A stretch of DNA of 44,711 bases from a virus, in IMG/VR virus record IMGVR_UViG_3300008120_000085, positions 1 through 44,711 of that record. One strand, 5' to 3'. The position numbers and the translations under genes were made by a program. Position 1 is the first letter of the stretch. Each line of letters starts with the position of its first letter. Under the pieces are notes generated by a model. That model ran no database searches, was not told the DNA's origin, and saw only the letters and a list, made by a program, of their open reading frames with translations. Positions 30,857-40,750 of the stretch are shown in pieces.

Positions 30857-31156
30857 ATGAAAACATTACTATTACAAGTAGATCAAACGGTTTTAACAAA
30901 TCTTACAAACTATGGAGTTTTAGGCATTTTTGCTATTTTGATGATTGGCGTTATTTACTTTATGGGCAAACAGTTTTTTGTCTGGCATAAAAAAAACGAA
31001 GCAAGAATACAGGAACTTGAAAAAAGACTAGAAGAGTATCTTGTAGAAGATCGAACAAAACTAATGGAAACTGTTGCATCAAATAATCATGTCATTGAAA
31101 ACAATACATCAATGATGAAAAAGCTTCTTAACCTTGTTGAAAAACTTGAAAAATAA
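30857..31156 (+). CDS. Holin-like single-span membrane protein with coiled coil (99 aa)
   Basis: One membrane segment at about residues 19-38 (YGVLGIFAILMIGVIYFMG), then a charged coiled coil (KKNEARIQELEKRLEEYLVEDRTKL) to the C-terminus. This layout resembles BhlA/UviB-type holin-like proteins. It neighbours a second membrane protein; together they could make the pore or anchor needed by the endolysin, whose gene is far away at the left end. Holin function is inferred from topology alone. Confidence 0.68.
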   Translation: MKTLLLQVDQTVLTNLTNYGVLGIFAILMIGVIYFMGKQFFVWHKKNEARIQELEKRLEEYLVEDRTKLMETVASNNHVIENNTSMMKKLLNLVEKLEK

Positions 31157-31157
31157 T

Positions 31158-31436
31158 ATGTTCAACTTCCTTAAAGAAAGCACAGACTATAGTTCAATGC
31201 GCGTTACATTATTACTTGGAACGCTTTGCATTTGTCTATTGTCATTGGGTATTTTTATTTACCTAATTATTCATGCAGTTAAATGCTCTTCACTTGACTG
31301 GTCTGGTATGTCAATCTTCTTGACATCTATAGCAGCGTTTGCCGGAACCTTGTTGTATGGAAAAGTGCAACAGAAAAAAGTAGAAAAATCAAATATTGAT
31401 AATCAAAACATAGAACAAAATGGCCAGAATGTTTAA
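31158..31436 (+). CDS. Two-span membrane protein, holin candidate (92 aa)
   Basis: The start at ATG 31158 (MFNFLKESTDYSSMRVTLLL) is 1 nt after the upstream stop. Two membrane segments at about 16-40 and 51-68, then a basic, hydrophilic tail (GKVQQKKVEKSNIDNQN). Size and topology fit a class II holin, but no signature proves it. It overlaps the next gene by 17 nt. Confidence 0.68.
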   Translation: MFNFLKESTDYSSMRVTLLLGTLCICLLSLGIFIYLIIHAVKCSSLDWSGMSIFLTSIAAFAGTLLYGKVQQKKVEKSNIDNQNIEQNGQNV

Positions 31437-31920
31437 CTCAAATAAAGTACGTTCTTTCTTTCAAAAGAAAAAACAAATACTTGTAGATGCTTGCTGCGAT
31501 ACAGAAACTTGTTGTGATGCAGTAACTGGAACACCTTGTGGATTTAATATTTATTTCACAGATAAATTATATACCACTAGAACTGAAATCACAACAATTC
31601 AAGCACCATTTATAGGTTATGTATCATCTGCCCCTGGATTATTACCTATTAATTTTGAAATATATGCACAGGCATCTTCACTAGATATTAGCAATATAAA
31701 TGTTACCAATGTCAATAGTGGACCTTCATTGACAACATTACCAGCAACACCATATACATTAGCAGCTAATAGTTATGGTGTTTTAGCAGGAATTGTAAAT
31801 AATTCTCCAGCAGGTGGTACTTGGGTATTGGGACAATCTTATAATTACATAATTACATTCACAATTACATGTGGTGCAATTGTTCAAAATGCAACCATAA
31901 ACTTAACAATTAAAGCATAA
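31420..31920 (+). CDS. Dicysteine virion-type protein (166 aa)
   Basis: ATG at 31420, inside the membrane-protein tail. The basic N-terminus (RSFFQKKKQILVD) is followed by ACCDTETCCDAVTGTPC, five cysteines in 17 residues; the rest is a Thr/Asn-rich beta domain with an Ig-like feel (ITTIQAPFIGYVSS, YNYIITFTITCGAIVQNATINLTI). It shares the M-x-x-F start and paired cysteines with other late proteins. Possibly a capsid or tail decoration protein. Confidence 0.7.
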   Translation: MARMFNSNKVRSFFQKKKQILVDACCDTETCCDAVTGTPCGFNIYFTDKLYTTRTEITTIQAPFIGYVSSAPGLLPINFEIYAQASSLDISNINVTNVNSGPSLTTLPATPYTLAANSYGVLAGIVNNSPAGGTWVLGQSYNYIITFTITCGAIVQNATINLTIKA

Positions 31921-32075
31921 TGGCACTATTCACAAAAAATCCAAACAGTTATGGTCTTATAGGTAAGAACATGAAACTATATGCAGCATGCTGCACTGAT
32001 ACAGATGCTTGCTGTGTACCAAAAACATCACCAAAACCAGATCCAAAAGATCCACCAAAAGATTCAAAAAGATAA
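31920..32075 (+). CDS. Tiny dicysteine protein (51 aa)
   Basis: The ATG overlaps the upstream stop (TAATG) and its stop overlaps the terminase start (TAATG), so it is tightly embedded in the operon. The sequence starts MALFTKNPNSYGLIGKN, then CCTDTDACC, and ends in a Lys/Pro/Asp-rich repeat (KPDPKDPPKDSKR). The N-terminal part resembles the neighbour at 31420, as a short relative without the beta domain. Confidence 0.68.
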   Translation: MALFTKNPNSYGLIGKNMKLYAACCTDTDACCVPKTSPKPDPKDPPKDSKR

Positions 32076-34213
32076 TGAGTAATGTCATAGACATTGCCGG
32101 ATATAAAATAAATGCCCAATCAAACATTATTCTTGATGGCACTAAACCAGTCAACAAAAGATATTATCGATCTTCTTTGTTGCCTGAGAACATATCTTGC
32201 TATGATGACCACATGTGTAAGTTTCAAAACGTAGAGTTGTTTCAGCCGGTAATCTATGACCTTGACAACCCTATGCCAAAATACAATCGCGCGTGGGAAG
32301 TTTATGACAATCCAAATATTAAAAAGAAAAAACTGATACGTATTAACTTTCCAAGACACTACATGGAATGGTGGTACGAACAACGCAGAAGATGTATCGA
32401 AGGCTATACCATTGGTGGAGTTCATCTTACTGGAGCAAACTATTGGTATTTAAACTTTTGGCGCATTAAGACTAAAGAAAAAGGTGCTGGTCTTATACCG
32501 CCAAGGTTTGTTGATATGGACAAAGAGTTCTTTGATTTACTGGAACAGGCTAAATTAAATGATAAAAATCTACTTTGTCTTAAGCGACGTCAGATTGGTT
32601 TTACCGAAAAAATGGCAGCATTATGCGCTCTTGAAGCTTTGCTATATCCATCTTCGCAGACATTGATAGTAGCCGGTCTTGATGACTATGCTACTAACTG
32701 TTTTAATAAAGTTGTTATGGGTATAGATGCCTTGTCGCCATACTCACAGGAGCAATCAGGCAGAGAGTTTTTCAAACGCAAGCTAAAAGATATTCCTCAG
32801 TACGTTAAGTTTGGCTTTGAAGCAACAAGTGTACAGAAAGGATATCTGTCAGAAATATTTGCCATAACTACTAAAGATAATGCACAGGCCGCATCAGGTA
32901 AATCTCCAACCTTAGTGTTTATGGAGGAAGCTGGTATCAATCCACTTTTAAAAAGAGTGTACAATATGATACAACCCTCTATTGAAGAAAATGGAAAGCA
33001 GAACGGCCGTATAAATGTCATAGTTGGTACCGGTGGTGAAATGAGAAAAGGTGTTGCTGATTTAATGGATATGTTTTATAAGCCAGACAAGTATAATCTT
33101 TTGGCAGTACAAAACACTTATGAGCCTGGTGCAGAAAATACAAGATGTTGCCCATTCTTTCCTGCATGGTATTTTTATGTTATGGACAATGATGGCAATA
33201 GTTATAAAGAACCATCACTAGAACTTATTAAGCAGAAACGAAAGAAGATTGGTAACAACAAAAAAGATTTGCACGAAAACAAAACACAGATGCCATTGAC
33301 TCCTACAGAGGCATTTAGTTCATCTGGTTTGTCACCATTTAATACTGAAAAACTAGAAAGGCAACTACAAAAGTTATTATCAGAAGAATGGGAAGAAAAG
33401 TTACAGCAGGGAAAGTTTGAAGAGATAGTAGAACATGGCAAAATAGTTGGGGTGCGCTGGATTGCGGCGCCAATGGGTATGGAAGATGCGTTAGATCATG
33501 AAGGAGATTTTATGTACCCATTTATTATAATTGAACATCCTGATAGGCCCGAATACGTAAGTTCTATTGGATATGAATACTACACTGGTTCTGGAAATAT
33601 CCAAGGTTTGTATGGTGCTGGCACCGACTCTTATGATAAAGATGAAGCAAATGCATCAGACTCAGAGGGTTCATTTGTTGTGATGAAAGGATATCATTCT
33701 TCAAACAAAACATCAATGATGCCTGTTGCCAGATTAACCTGGAGGCCTGTAAAGAAAGAAAAGTTTTATAAGCAGACAGCATTGGCTTGTATGTACTATG
33801 GTGATTGTGAAAACTTGATAGAGTGGTCTAATATTGCTATCTTTGACTGGTACAAAAATAATGACTTTGACCACTTGTTAAAAGAAAGACCTGAAATAGC
33901 TTATGCTACAGTAAAGGATAGTAAAGTAAATAATAGATTTGGTGTTGACCCTAATACTAAACCAGTATGGATTGAACACTTTTCATCTTATGTAGAAGAT
34001 TATGCGGACAATATATATGACCTTGTAATGGTTCAAAAACTAAGAGACTTTCGTTCTAGAGATCATAACTGCGACATTACCATATCAGTTATGTTAGCAT
34101 ACGAAGGTATACTAGATGACATAAAAAAAGGTTATGATAAGGTGGTAGAATCAACAAATAGTGTTATGTTTACAGGATATATGAAAAGAAACGGCAGATT
34201 ACAAAGAGTATGA
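32075..34213 (+). CDS. terL: Terminase large subunit (packaging ATPase/nuclease)
   Basis: ATG 32075 gives MSNVIDIAGYKINAQ, 712 aa; an earlier ATG would overlap the tiny gene. The ATPase domain has an atypical Walker A, LKRRQIGFTEK (169-179), Walker B SPTLVFMEEAG (277-287) with a catalytic Glu, and a coupling motif VIVGTGGEM (315-323). Around residue 407-420 is a PLTPTEAFSSSG segment typical of the domain boundary. The RNase-H-like nuclease begins at about residue 511 (GLYGAGTDSYDKDEA), Asp518 being a likely metal ligand. It drives DNA translocation into the prohead. No small terminase subunit was identified. The portal gene starts within its stop codon (ATGA). Confidence 0.9.
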   Translation: MSNVIDIAGYKINAQSNIILDGTKPVNKRYYRSSLLPENISCYDDHMCKFQNVELFQPVIYDLDNPMPKYNRAWEVYDNPNIKKKKLIRINFPRHYMEWWYEQRRRCIEGYTIGGVHLTGANYWYLNFWRIKTKEKGAGLIPPRFVDMDKEFFDLLEQAKLNDKNLLCLKRRQIGFTEKMAALCALEALLYPSSQTLIVAGLDDYATNCFNKVVMGIDALSPYSQEQSGREFFKRKLKDIPQYVKFGFEATSVQKGYLSEIFAITTKDNAQAASGKSPTLVFMEEAGINPLLKRVYNMIQPSIEENGKQNGRINVIVGTGGEMRKGVADLMDMFYKPDKYNLLAVQNTYEPGAENTRCCPFFPAWYFYVMDNDGNSYKEPSLELIKQKRKKIGNNKKDLHENKTQMPLTPTEAFSSSGLSPFNTEKLERQLQKLLSEEWEEKLQQGKFEEIVEHGKIVGVRWIAAPMGMEDALDHEGDFMYPFIIIEHPDRPEYVSSIGYEYYTGSGNIQGLYGAGTDSYDKDEANASDSEGSFVVMKGYHSSNKTSMMPVARLTWRPVKKEKFYKQTALACMYYGDCENLIEWSNIAIFDWYKNNDFDHLLKERPEIAYATVKDSKVNNRFGVDPNTKPVWIEHFSSYVEDYADNIYDLVMVQKLRDFRSRDHNCDITISVMLAYEGILDDIKKGYDKVVESTNSVMFTGYMKRNGRLQRV

Positions 34214-36828
34214 TATACGGAGAGTTTTATCCAGTGCCCTTAGAAAGCTTACCAAAAGACGAGCAGGAAAAATATGCTAAGTCTTTAATGGACAGCTATA
34301 TAGAGCAGAATCACAGGGATGGTGGACTTCAAATGAATGTACCACTTGAAAGCACTTCTGTCCGTTCTCGCATGGACAAAATAACCTATTGTCGCGCTCT
34401 TTGGAATAACGAACTTGATGATGCAAGGTTTGGTTATCTCTACAATAAGATAGACAAACAAATACATGATAGTCAATCTGGAATAGATGACATTATTACT
34501 CTTGAGATGCCTGCCCGGGTGCGTAACATTCCAATAGTAAGGCCAAAACTTCAAGCACTTATATCTGAAGAAATGTCAAGACCTGTTGTTACAAAAGTAA
34601 TTGGAATGACAGATGAAATAGTTGGAAAGAAACTAGAAAATATTAAAAATGACATTTTAGATAAGCAACTACAAAAAATAAAACAGAATCAACTTATAAA
34701 TGCAACTAATCAAGCTTTGATTCAGATGCAACAGCAAATGATGCAGCAGATGGCGCAAGACCCACAAGCGCAACAGATGATTATTCAGATGCAAGTTGAG
34801 TTAGAGCATTTACAAAATTTATTACAAAATGATATTGTAATAACAAACGAAGAGGTAAGAAGAATCAGAGAATATTACCAGTACTCTCATAAAGAGTTTG
34901 AAGAAAAACTTTGTTCACAAGCATTAGAAGAGTTTATTGATAGCAAAAGATTGCGACATCTAATGAACAACTTCTTTGAGGAAATGATGATTACTGGTGA
35001 GCCTATTTGGTATTGTGATTGGGAACCTGGATTAGCTGAACCCGAAGTAAGATTGATAAGACCAGAATATCTTTGGTATCAAGCAAACGAAGCGGCAAAG
35101 TATTTACACGAACTAGACTGGATAGTAGAATATAGTCCAATGTCAATAGGACAAGTTATTCAATATTACGGAGCAGACATAACAGAAGAAAACTTAGAAA
35201 CACTAAGAAGCGAGTTTCCAATGTTTTCACAAGACGCGTGGTACAGAACAAATCTTACAAACTTTCCTGATGGCAGTCCATCTGGTTGGTATAGCGGTAA
35301 TGATTATTTGTACTCACACCAAGTAGACACATATAAAGTTAACTGGAAAGAACAAGTTGAAGTTTATGCATTGTATTCAGAAAACAAAAACGACACACCC
35401 TACTTCTCGGAGAAGCCGCCTTTCGTTAAATTCCTCACGCCGGAAGAGTATCAAGATCTTACTTCCACAGAATCAAAAAGAAAGCGTCTTGAAAAGAAAG
35501 GACAGAAAATCCTTAAAGCATATCGTGTTGATAGATGGTCAGGTGTCCGAATAGGAACAATGACTTACATTAAAATCAAAAAACATGATTTTCAATATCG
35601 CACTCATGACAGGCTTTCAGACATTGCGCTGCCATACATAGGATTTGCTAACAACAGATTCTATAAAGCATATTCTCCGCTATGGGAAACTAAAGACATT
35701 CAGGAACTTTACAACATATTACATTACCAAGAAGAACTTCTGATTGCTCTATCTGGTGTAAAAGGTATTATCTATGATCTATCGCAAATGCCAAGCGGTA
35801 TGACACCACAAGAGGTAATGTACTACATGAAGCAAGGTCTTGGTTTGATTGAAACTGTTAAGCCAAATGGTAAAGCGGTACGCACTTCATTTAATCAGTT
35901 TGCCACATACGATATGACTGTATCTCCGGCAATACAATCAATAATGATGATTAAGGAATCTCTTAATACATTAGCTGGTGAGATTACTGGAGTAACAAGA
36001 CAAAAGACAGGACAGGTATTGGCATCGGACCAAGTAGGTACATCTCAAATGGCATTGGCACAATCTAATGTTGTTACCGAGTATTACTTTATGAAAACCG
36101 ATGAACTTAATGAACTTTTATTTACAAGACTTTGTAATATCTTTCCATACGCATATGCAGAAGGTAAGCGCGGAATGTATGTAGTAGGCAAAGAAAGACA
36201 GGAGATACTCAACATACAAAAAGACCAGTTGAAAGGTGAGTTTAGATCTATAGTAAACTCTGGCAGCAAAGAAAGAGAAATAATGCGTACGGCAAAGCAG
36301 ATGGCTCAAATGAAGTTTCAACAAGGACAGATAGGAGCATCTGATTTTCTTGATTTGCTAGATACTGATACAATGTTTGAAATGCGTAAACTATTAAAAG
36401 ATGCCGAACAACGTGTGTTAGAAACCAGTCAAAAGATGCAAAGCGATTCTGTAGAGCAACAGAAACAAGCGCAAATAGAAGTAGAGCAAATGAAAATGCA
36501 GATGCAGCAACAAATAGCACAAATGTCTAGTCAAGTTGAAGGCCAACTACTGCAACTTAAAGGACAAATAGACTTGCAGAAAGAGCAAATGAAAATACAA
36601 AATGCACAAACTCAGTTACAAGTACAACAGCAAGCCGACCAACAAAAATTAGAAATAGAACAAGAAAAAATAGAAAATGAGAAACAAGTTGAGTTAGCTT
36701 ATCTTAACTTTGCATATACAGAACTCGAGGTTAATGCGACGAACCAACGAGCACAGATGCTGATTAATAGAGCAAAGACAGCATTGGAAATGAAATCGTC
36801 CGCTAAAAAAGAACGTGTAAAAGACTAG
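34210..36828 (+). CDS. Portal protein with long Gln-rich coiled-coil tail
   Basis: 872 aa, directly after terL with ATGA overlap. The central region (RIREYYQYSHKEFEEKLC, WYCDWEPGLAEPEVRLIRPEYLWY, LPYIGFANNRFYKAYSPLWETKDIQELYNIL) and the TRQKTGQVLASDQVGTS loop fit large portal proteins of Bacteroidetes phages. Gln/Met-rich helices occur near residues 170-200 and from about 725 to the end. Portals form the dodecameric DNA gate of the head. The identity rests on position between TerL and the capsid genes and on size and layout; no sequence motif is diagnostic. Confidence 0.82.
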   Translation: MIYGEFYPVPLESLPKDEQEKYAKSLMDSYIEQNHRDGGLQMNVPLESTSVRSRMDKITYCRALWNNELDDARFGYLYNKIDKQIHDSQSGIDDIITLEMPARVRNIPIVRPKLQALISEEMSRPVVTKVIGMTDEIVGKKLENIKNDILDKQLQKIKQNQLINATNQALIQMQQQMMQQMAQDPQAQQMIIQMQVELEHLQNLLQNDIVITNEEVRRIREYYQYSHKEFEEKLCSQALEEFIDSKRLRHLMNNFFEEMMITGEPIWYCDWEPGLAEPEVRLIRPEYLWYQANEAAKYLHELDWIVEYSPMSIGQVIQYYGADITEENLETLRSEFPMFSQDAWYRTNLTNFPDGSPSGWYSGNDYLYSHQVDTYKVNWKEQVEVYALYSENKNDTPYFSEKPPFVKFLTPEEYQDLTSTESKRKRLEKKGQKILKAYRVDRWSGVRIGTMTYIKIKKHDFQYRTHDRLSDIALPYIGFANNRFYKAYSPLWETKDIQELYNILHYQEELLIALSGVKGIIYDLSQMPSGMTPQEVMYYMKQGLGLIETVKPNGKAVRTSFNQFATYDMTVSPAIQSIMMIKESLNTLAGEITGVTRQKTGQVLASDQVGTSQMALAQSNVVTEYYFMKTDELNELLFTRLCNIFPYAYAEGKRGMYVVGKERQEILNIQKDQLKGEFRSIVNSGSKEREIMRTAKQMAQMKFQQGQIGASDFLDLLDTDTMFEMRKLLKDAEQRVLETSQKMQSDSVEQQKQAQIEVEQMKMQMQQQIAQMSSQVEGQLLQLKGQIDLQKEQMKIQNAQTQLQVQQQADQQKLEIEQEKIENEKQVELAYLNFAYTELEVNATNQRAQMLINRAKTALEMKSSAKKERVKD

Positions 36829-36832
36829 AAAC

Positions 36833-37966
36833 ATGGAAAACGAAAACAACTTTGTAGACACATCGAGTGCAGATTTTGCCACTCAGTTTAAAGCTCCTGA
36901 TATGGATTTTCAGGATGACTTTTATGGTGATGAAGGATTACAAGAACAAGATGATGTTCAAGAAAAATTTGATGAGTTTGATAATCCAATAGAAAATGAT
37001 GATGATGATTATCAAAACAACAATAATGATAATGACTCAAATGACACTACCGGTAATCCAGTATTAGATTCTTATTTGCAATGGGCCGTAGAAAAAAACA
37101 TTGATGTAAGAAATCAAAACATTGATGTAGAAAACTTTGATGCCGAAACAATGGATAAGTTGGTAGGAGAATACTACATCCAAAAGAAACTTGGTGGTGT
37201 AGACCCTCGTATAGCTGAACTATCCGAACAGGGCATAAGTCTTGATGAATATATGCAGCACAAAAACTATTTGCTTAGTATTGCCAATCAAGATCCAGTT
37301 CAACTTTATAAAGCATCAATGTATGACCATTTGCTTAAATCGGAATCACAATTAGGTTCTATTAATGTAGACCAGTATGGAAATCCAGATGAAGCAAGTA
37401 TGAAATACCTTGTAAATGAGGTAGAGCGTAGAATACAAAGTATGAATCCTGATGCTATTAAGCAAAGAGGACAACAGATTCAACAATCTTACATGCAGGA
37501 AATCAATAAACTTCCTGACAACTTAATTCAGCAACAACAACAGAAATATATATCCGAACTTCAGAGGTATAATACCGAAGTCGAAGAGCTTACAAGTTTA
37601 TTTAAAGATAGGCTTTCAAAAAGTGATAATCTTGTCATAGACTTCTCAGGCCAAGCCGAGAAAGATGATTTTATCAATTACATGAAACAAAATCTTGAAA
37701 TACACAATTATCAAGGACAACAGGTGGTGCCCCTGTTGCACCGATTGCAAAACGACGCTGAATATTTGGCTACTACTATGAGGTTGCTGCACATGCACGA
37801 TAAAGGTTATTTCACAGACTTGAAAAATATGGAGCGCAACGCTGCATTCAAAAAGTTAAGTGTTACGCCAGTATTGAGCAAAAATTCAAAACAACAATCA
37901 ACGGGCGGACCTGGAAAGTATGTAGATACATCCGACCCGAATTATCTTAAAAAGTTTAAACGCTAA
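36833..37966 (+). CDS. Probable capsid scaffold or head-assembly protein (377 aa)
   Basis: Lies between portal and major capsid genes, the usual place of scaffold proteins. The N-terminal 75 residues are strongly acidic and Asn-rich (DDVQEKFDEFDNPIENDDDD, then NNNNDNDSND), the middle is helical and Gln-rich (QQIQQSYMQEINKLPDNLIQQQQQ), and the C-terminus is basic (LKKFKR). That charge layout fits a scaffold that binds the capsid subunit. No protease motif is visible. ATG at 36833, 4 nt after portal. Confidence 0.75.
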   Translation: MENENNFVDTSSADFATQFKAPDMDFQDDFYGDEGLQEQDDVQEKFDEFDNPIENDDDDYQNNNNDNDSNDTTGNPVLDSYLQWAVEKNIDVRNQNIDVENFDAETMDKLVGEYYIQKKLGGVDPRIAELSEQGISLDEYMQHKNYLLSIANQDPVQLYKASMYDHLLKSESQLGSINVDQYGNPDEASMKYLVNEVERRIQSMNPDAIKQRGQQIQQSYMQEINKLPDNLIQQQQQKYISELQRYNTEVEELTSLFKDRLSKSDNLVIDFSGQAEKDDFINYMKQNLEIHNYQGQQVVPLLHRLQNDAEYLATTMRLLHMHDKGYFTDLKNMERNAAFKKLSVTPVLSKNSKQQSTGGPGKYVDTSDPNYLKKFKR

Positions 37967-37971
37967 AAAAA

Positions 37972-39534
37972 ATGGGACTTGAAAAGTTTGGCGTACCCGG
38001 CCGCGTTGTTGTAGGTAATCCGCGTGATTTGACTAACTTCAAGATGACGGACTACAATAACCTCCGCAATATCGCCGCAGTTCGCCCTGATGTTATTCAG
38101 GGTCTATTCAAACACTTTTCTGAAAGAACCGGTATGATTACCGAACTTCTTTATTACATGAAAAGTAACTATGACCCAACTGTAGAAAGATTTAAGCAAC
38201 AGAACTTTGGCCAGCAAAAATCAGCTTGGGCAAAGAACTTCAAAATGCTTAACAATCTTGAATACGCTTGGTGTTCTCCTGCACCTTCAGGATGGGTGTA
38301 TCGTATTACGACTGCTCCTGACGATGACAATGGTTTTGTTGGTCGTTACCACCGAGAGTTTTACTTTAACGTAAACAAACAACTTGGTGACAAAGATGAT
38401 GTATTATTGCTTGCCGATGGTACTACACAAATCATCATTACCAAACAACCAGAAGCACAAGCTGATGGAACACTTCGCATTCGTGCAAGACTTCTTACTA
38501 AAGAAGGAGAATGGGGTCAAGCTATTCCTGCATACTTACTTGAAGTAGGTCAAGAGGTTTCTCCTCCATTGTACAACATGAAGCCTGAGGCATCTGAGCA
38601 TGGTAGCAAAAGCCGTGTATCTTTTGGTGAATGGCATCGTGGTTGGATGACAACTATGCGTTGGGAATGGAACATCACAGGTCATGCTGCTCACGTAAAA
38701 ACCGATAAATCTCCAATGGGTATCGTTTACACAAACGACAAAGGAGAAATCGAAAATTACTGGACAGAAACCTGGAGATACCAAATGTGGAAGAATGCTT
38801 ATGAGCATATGGACAATCAGTTGTTCTGGGGTATGTCATACACCGACAATGAAGGTCGTTTCCAAAAAGATGAGCGTGGCTACCGCTACTACTCTGGTAT
38901 GGGTATCTATCATCAGGCAAATCGCCGCTTGAAGCGCGAGTATGTCAAGATGAATGACTTCTCTATCCTTGATGACCTTATCAAAGGCATGTACAATGAC
39001 TCAATCGAAACTGGTGTTAAGCCTGAGATTTTCCTTTGTGCTGGTCTTGAACTAAGAACTGATATTGACCGTTTGATTCGTAATGAGTTCAAAGGTTCTC
39101 CTGAGGTTCTTTACTTTGATGGCAAAGGTAACTATCAAGCTGGTGGTACTGGTAATGAAACTATGGGTATTCGTTCTAACTTCCGTTACTACGAAACTCC
39201 TGCAGGTAAAATCATTGTATCAGACTGTCCATATTTTGACCGTAAAGGTATGCCAAGCGTACGTACAAGCGAAGGTAATCGTGAGCAATCTCATCGTGGT
39301 ATTTTGATTAACCTTGCTAAAATGCGTGGTGGTCAAGATGCAATGACTATGGTTACTCTACAAGGCCGTCAAAATGTTGTTGGTAAAGTACACGGTATGT
39401 CAGATCCTGGCCCCGGTGGTGCATTAACAACTACAGCTGACGTACAAGGTGAGCACATGCTTACAATGCAGGGTATTGCTTTGCACAACCCTAACTGTAT
39501 GGCAGAGCTTAAACTTGCTCGCGGTCGTCGATAG
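37972..39534 (+). CDS. Major capsid protein (probable, HK97-like)
   Basis: 520 aa; the codon use differs from the neighbours, with more C-ending codons (GAC, TAC, CGT) as expected for an abundant protein. Landmarks: an N-terminal helix region with FKHFSERTGMITELLYYMKS, a SGWVYRITTAP strand, WRYQMWKNAYEHMDNQLFWGMSY, a KPEIFLCAGLELRTDIDRLIRNEF stretch, and a basic end AELKLARGRR. The identity is inferred from position after portal and scaffold, size, and expression-type codon use. Confidence 0.82.
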   Translation: MGLEKFGVPGRVVVGNPRDLTNFKMTDYNNLRNIAAVRPDVIQGLFKHFSERTGMITELLYYMKSNYDPTVERFKQQNFGQQKSAWAKNFKMLNNLEYAWCSPAPSGWVYRITTAPDDDNGFVGRYHREFYFNVNKQLGDKDDVLLLADGTTQIIITKQPEAQADGTLRIRARLLTKEGEWGQAIPAYLLEVGQEVSPPLYNMKPEASEHGSKSRVSFGEWHRGWMTTMRWEWNITGHAAHVKTDKSPMGIVYTNDKGEIENYWTETWRYQMWKNAYEHMDNQLFWGMSYTDNEGRFQKDERGYRYYSGMGIYHQANRRLKREYVKMNDFSILDDLIKGMYNDSIETGVKPEIFLCAGLELRTDIDRLIRNEFKGSPEVLYFDGKGNYQAGGTGNETMGIRSNFRYYETPAGKIIVSDCPYFDRKGMPSVRTSEGNREQSHRGILINLAKMRGGQDAMTMVTLQGRQNVVGKVHGMSDPGPGGALTTTADVQGEHMLTMQGIALHNPNCMAELKLARGRR

Positions 39535-39563
39535 TATTTATTAACTTAAAAGTGAAACAGATT

Positions 39564-40748
39564 ATGAACAATACAATTTTTTATCCAAAACAACACGAAG
39601 AACTTTTGAGAAAGGCAGGACTTCTTGGAACTGGCTATCTTGAAGTAAGGGCGGTACAAAAGTACAAAACAGTAAATGTTAGTGAAGATGGCATTACTTT
39701 TCGTGAAGAGAAAAGACCTGAAATAGATGACATAGCAACAGGCAATACATCACCAGTTTTTGACAGTTCTGGTTTGATTGCTGGCTATTGGGCAAATGGT
39801 CTTACATCAGAAGAAAAGAGAATCATCAACGAGGAGTGTGGTGTTCCATTCTTTTACTTGAATGAACCAACAAATCCACTAACAGGAAAACCGTATCATC
39901 CCGACACAGTTCTTTCATTAAACGAAGGGCAACTTTTTAATCTTTCTAATCCACGCGATGTAGCTTATGTGCGTGTTCTTTTTGAGGTTGTATCTACAAT
40001 CGGCAAAGACAAACAAGAAGCTTTAGATCATGGAGCATTCTTTTATTTCTTTTCTAAAGAAGAAGAGAAGCAAGAGAAAGAGAAAGAAATCAAAAAGAGA
40101 AAAGGTGCTGCTGCACTCATTGACAAACTTAGCAAAAAACAGAAACGTGACTGTGTAAGAATACTTATTCTTGATGGTGACTACCCTGCCGATCCTTATA
40201 TCAATGAGGATATAGCTGAGGAAATCTTTGATGAGGTTGCATTCTCTATGCCTTACGAAGTGTTACGTGCTCATGATACCGAAAAGAAAGAAAACTATAT
40301 TTGTGCAAAAGCATTGATACATTCAGGCCATATTGAAGCAAATAGTATTGACGGTCCATATTTTAAAAACCCAACGGTTTATGGACAAAAAACACATCTT
40401 GCTGATAGTTTTAGCGAACTGATGGTTAAAATAGATACGCATTTTGACTTGATGAAAGCTTATAGAGAACTTGAAGGTATTGTTGTTGGCGAGAACAGAA
40501 TCGAAAAAGAAAGATATGTTCGTGACGCTGCATCTGTATCGTTTCTTTCCAAACATGGACTTTATGAAAAAGGAGAACAGTCTAATGTTGTAACTGCAAC
40601 AAAAAAGCAAGTTCCGGCAAACTTAAAGTTTATGAACCTAAAGCAGTTGATTGACTACATGGATGGTGAAAATATTGTTCATGATTTTACAGAAAACTCA
40701 AACCTTAAGGAAGCAAAGGAATATCTGACTAACTATATTGAGAATCAA
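39564..40748 (+). CDS. Unknown head/tail-region protein (395 aa)
   Basis: ATG 39564 (MNNTIFYPKQHEELLRKAGLLG) is preferred to a GTG at 39552. The middle contains a highly charged helix (SKEEEKQEKEKEIKKRKGAAALIDKLSKKQKRD, residues about 168-200) followed by VRILILDGDYPADPYINEDI. C-terminal helical part with KQLIDYMDGENIVHDFTE. No recognised domain. It lies right after the capsid gene, so may be a head-completion or connector protein. The next gene starts 2 nt after the coding sequence given here plus the stop. Confidence 0.72.
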
Positions 40749-40750
40749 TA

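Noticed and set aside
32075-39534. Firm assignment to crAss-like phages
   Set aside because: The Gln-rich portal, large TerL and host type are compatible, but no diagnostic gene set is seen and replication genes typical of that group are absent from the window.
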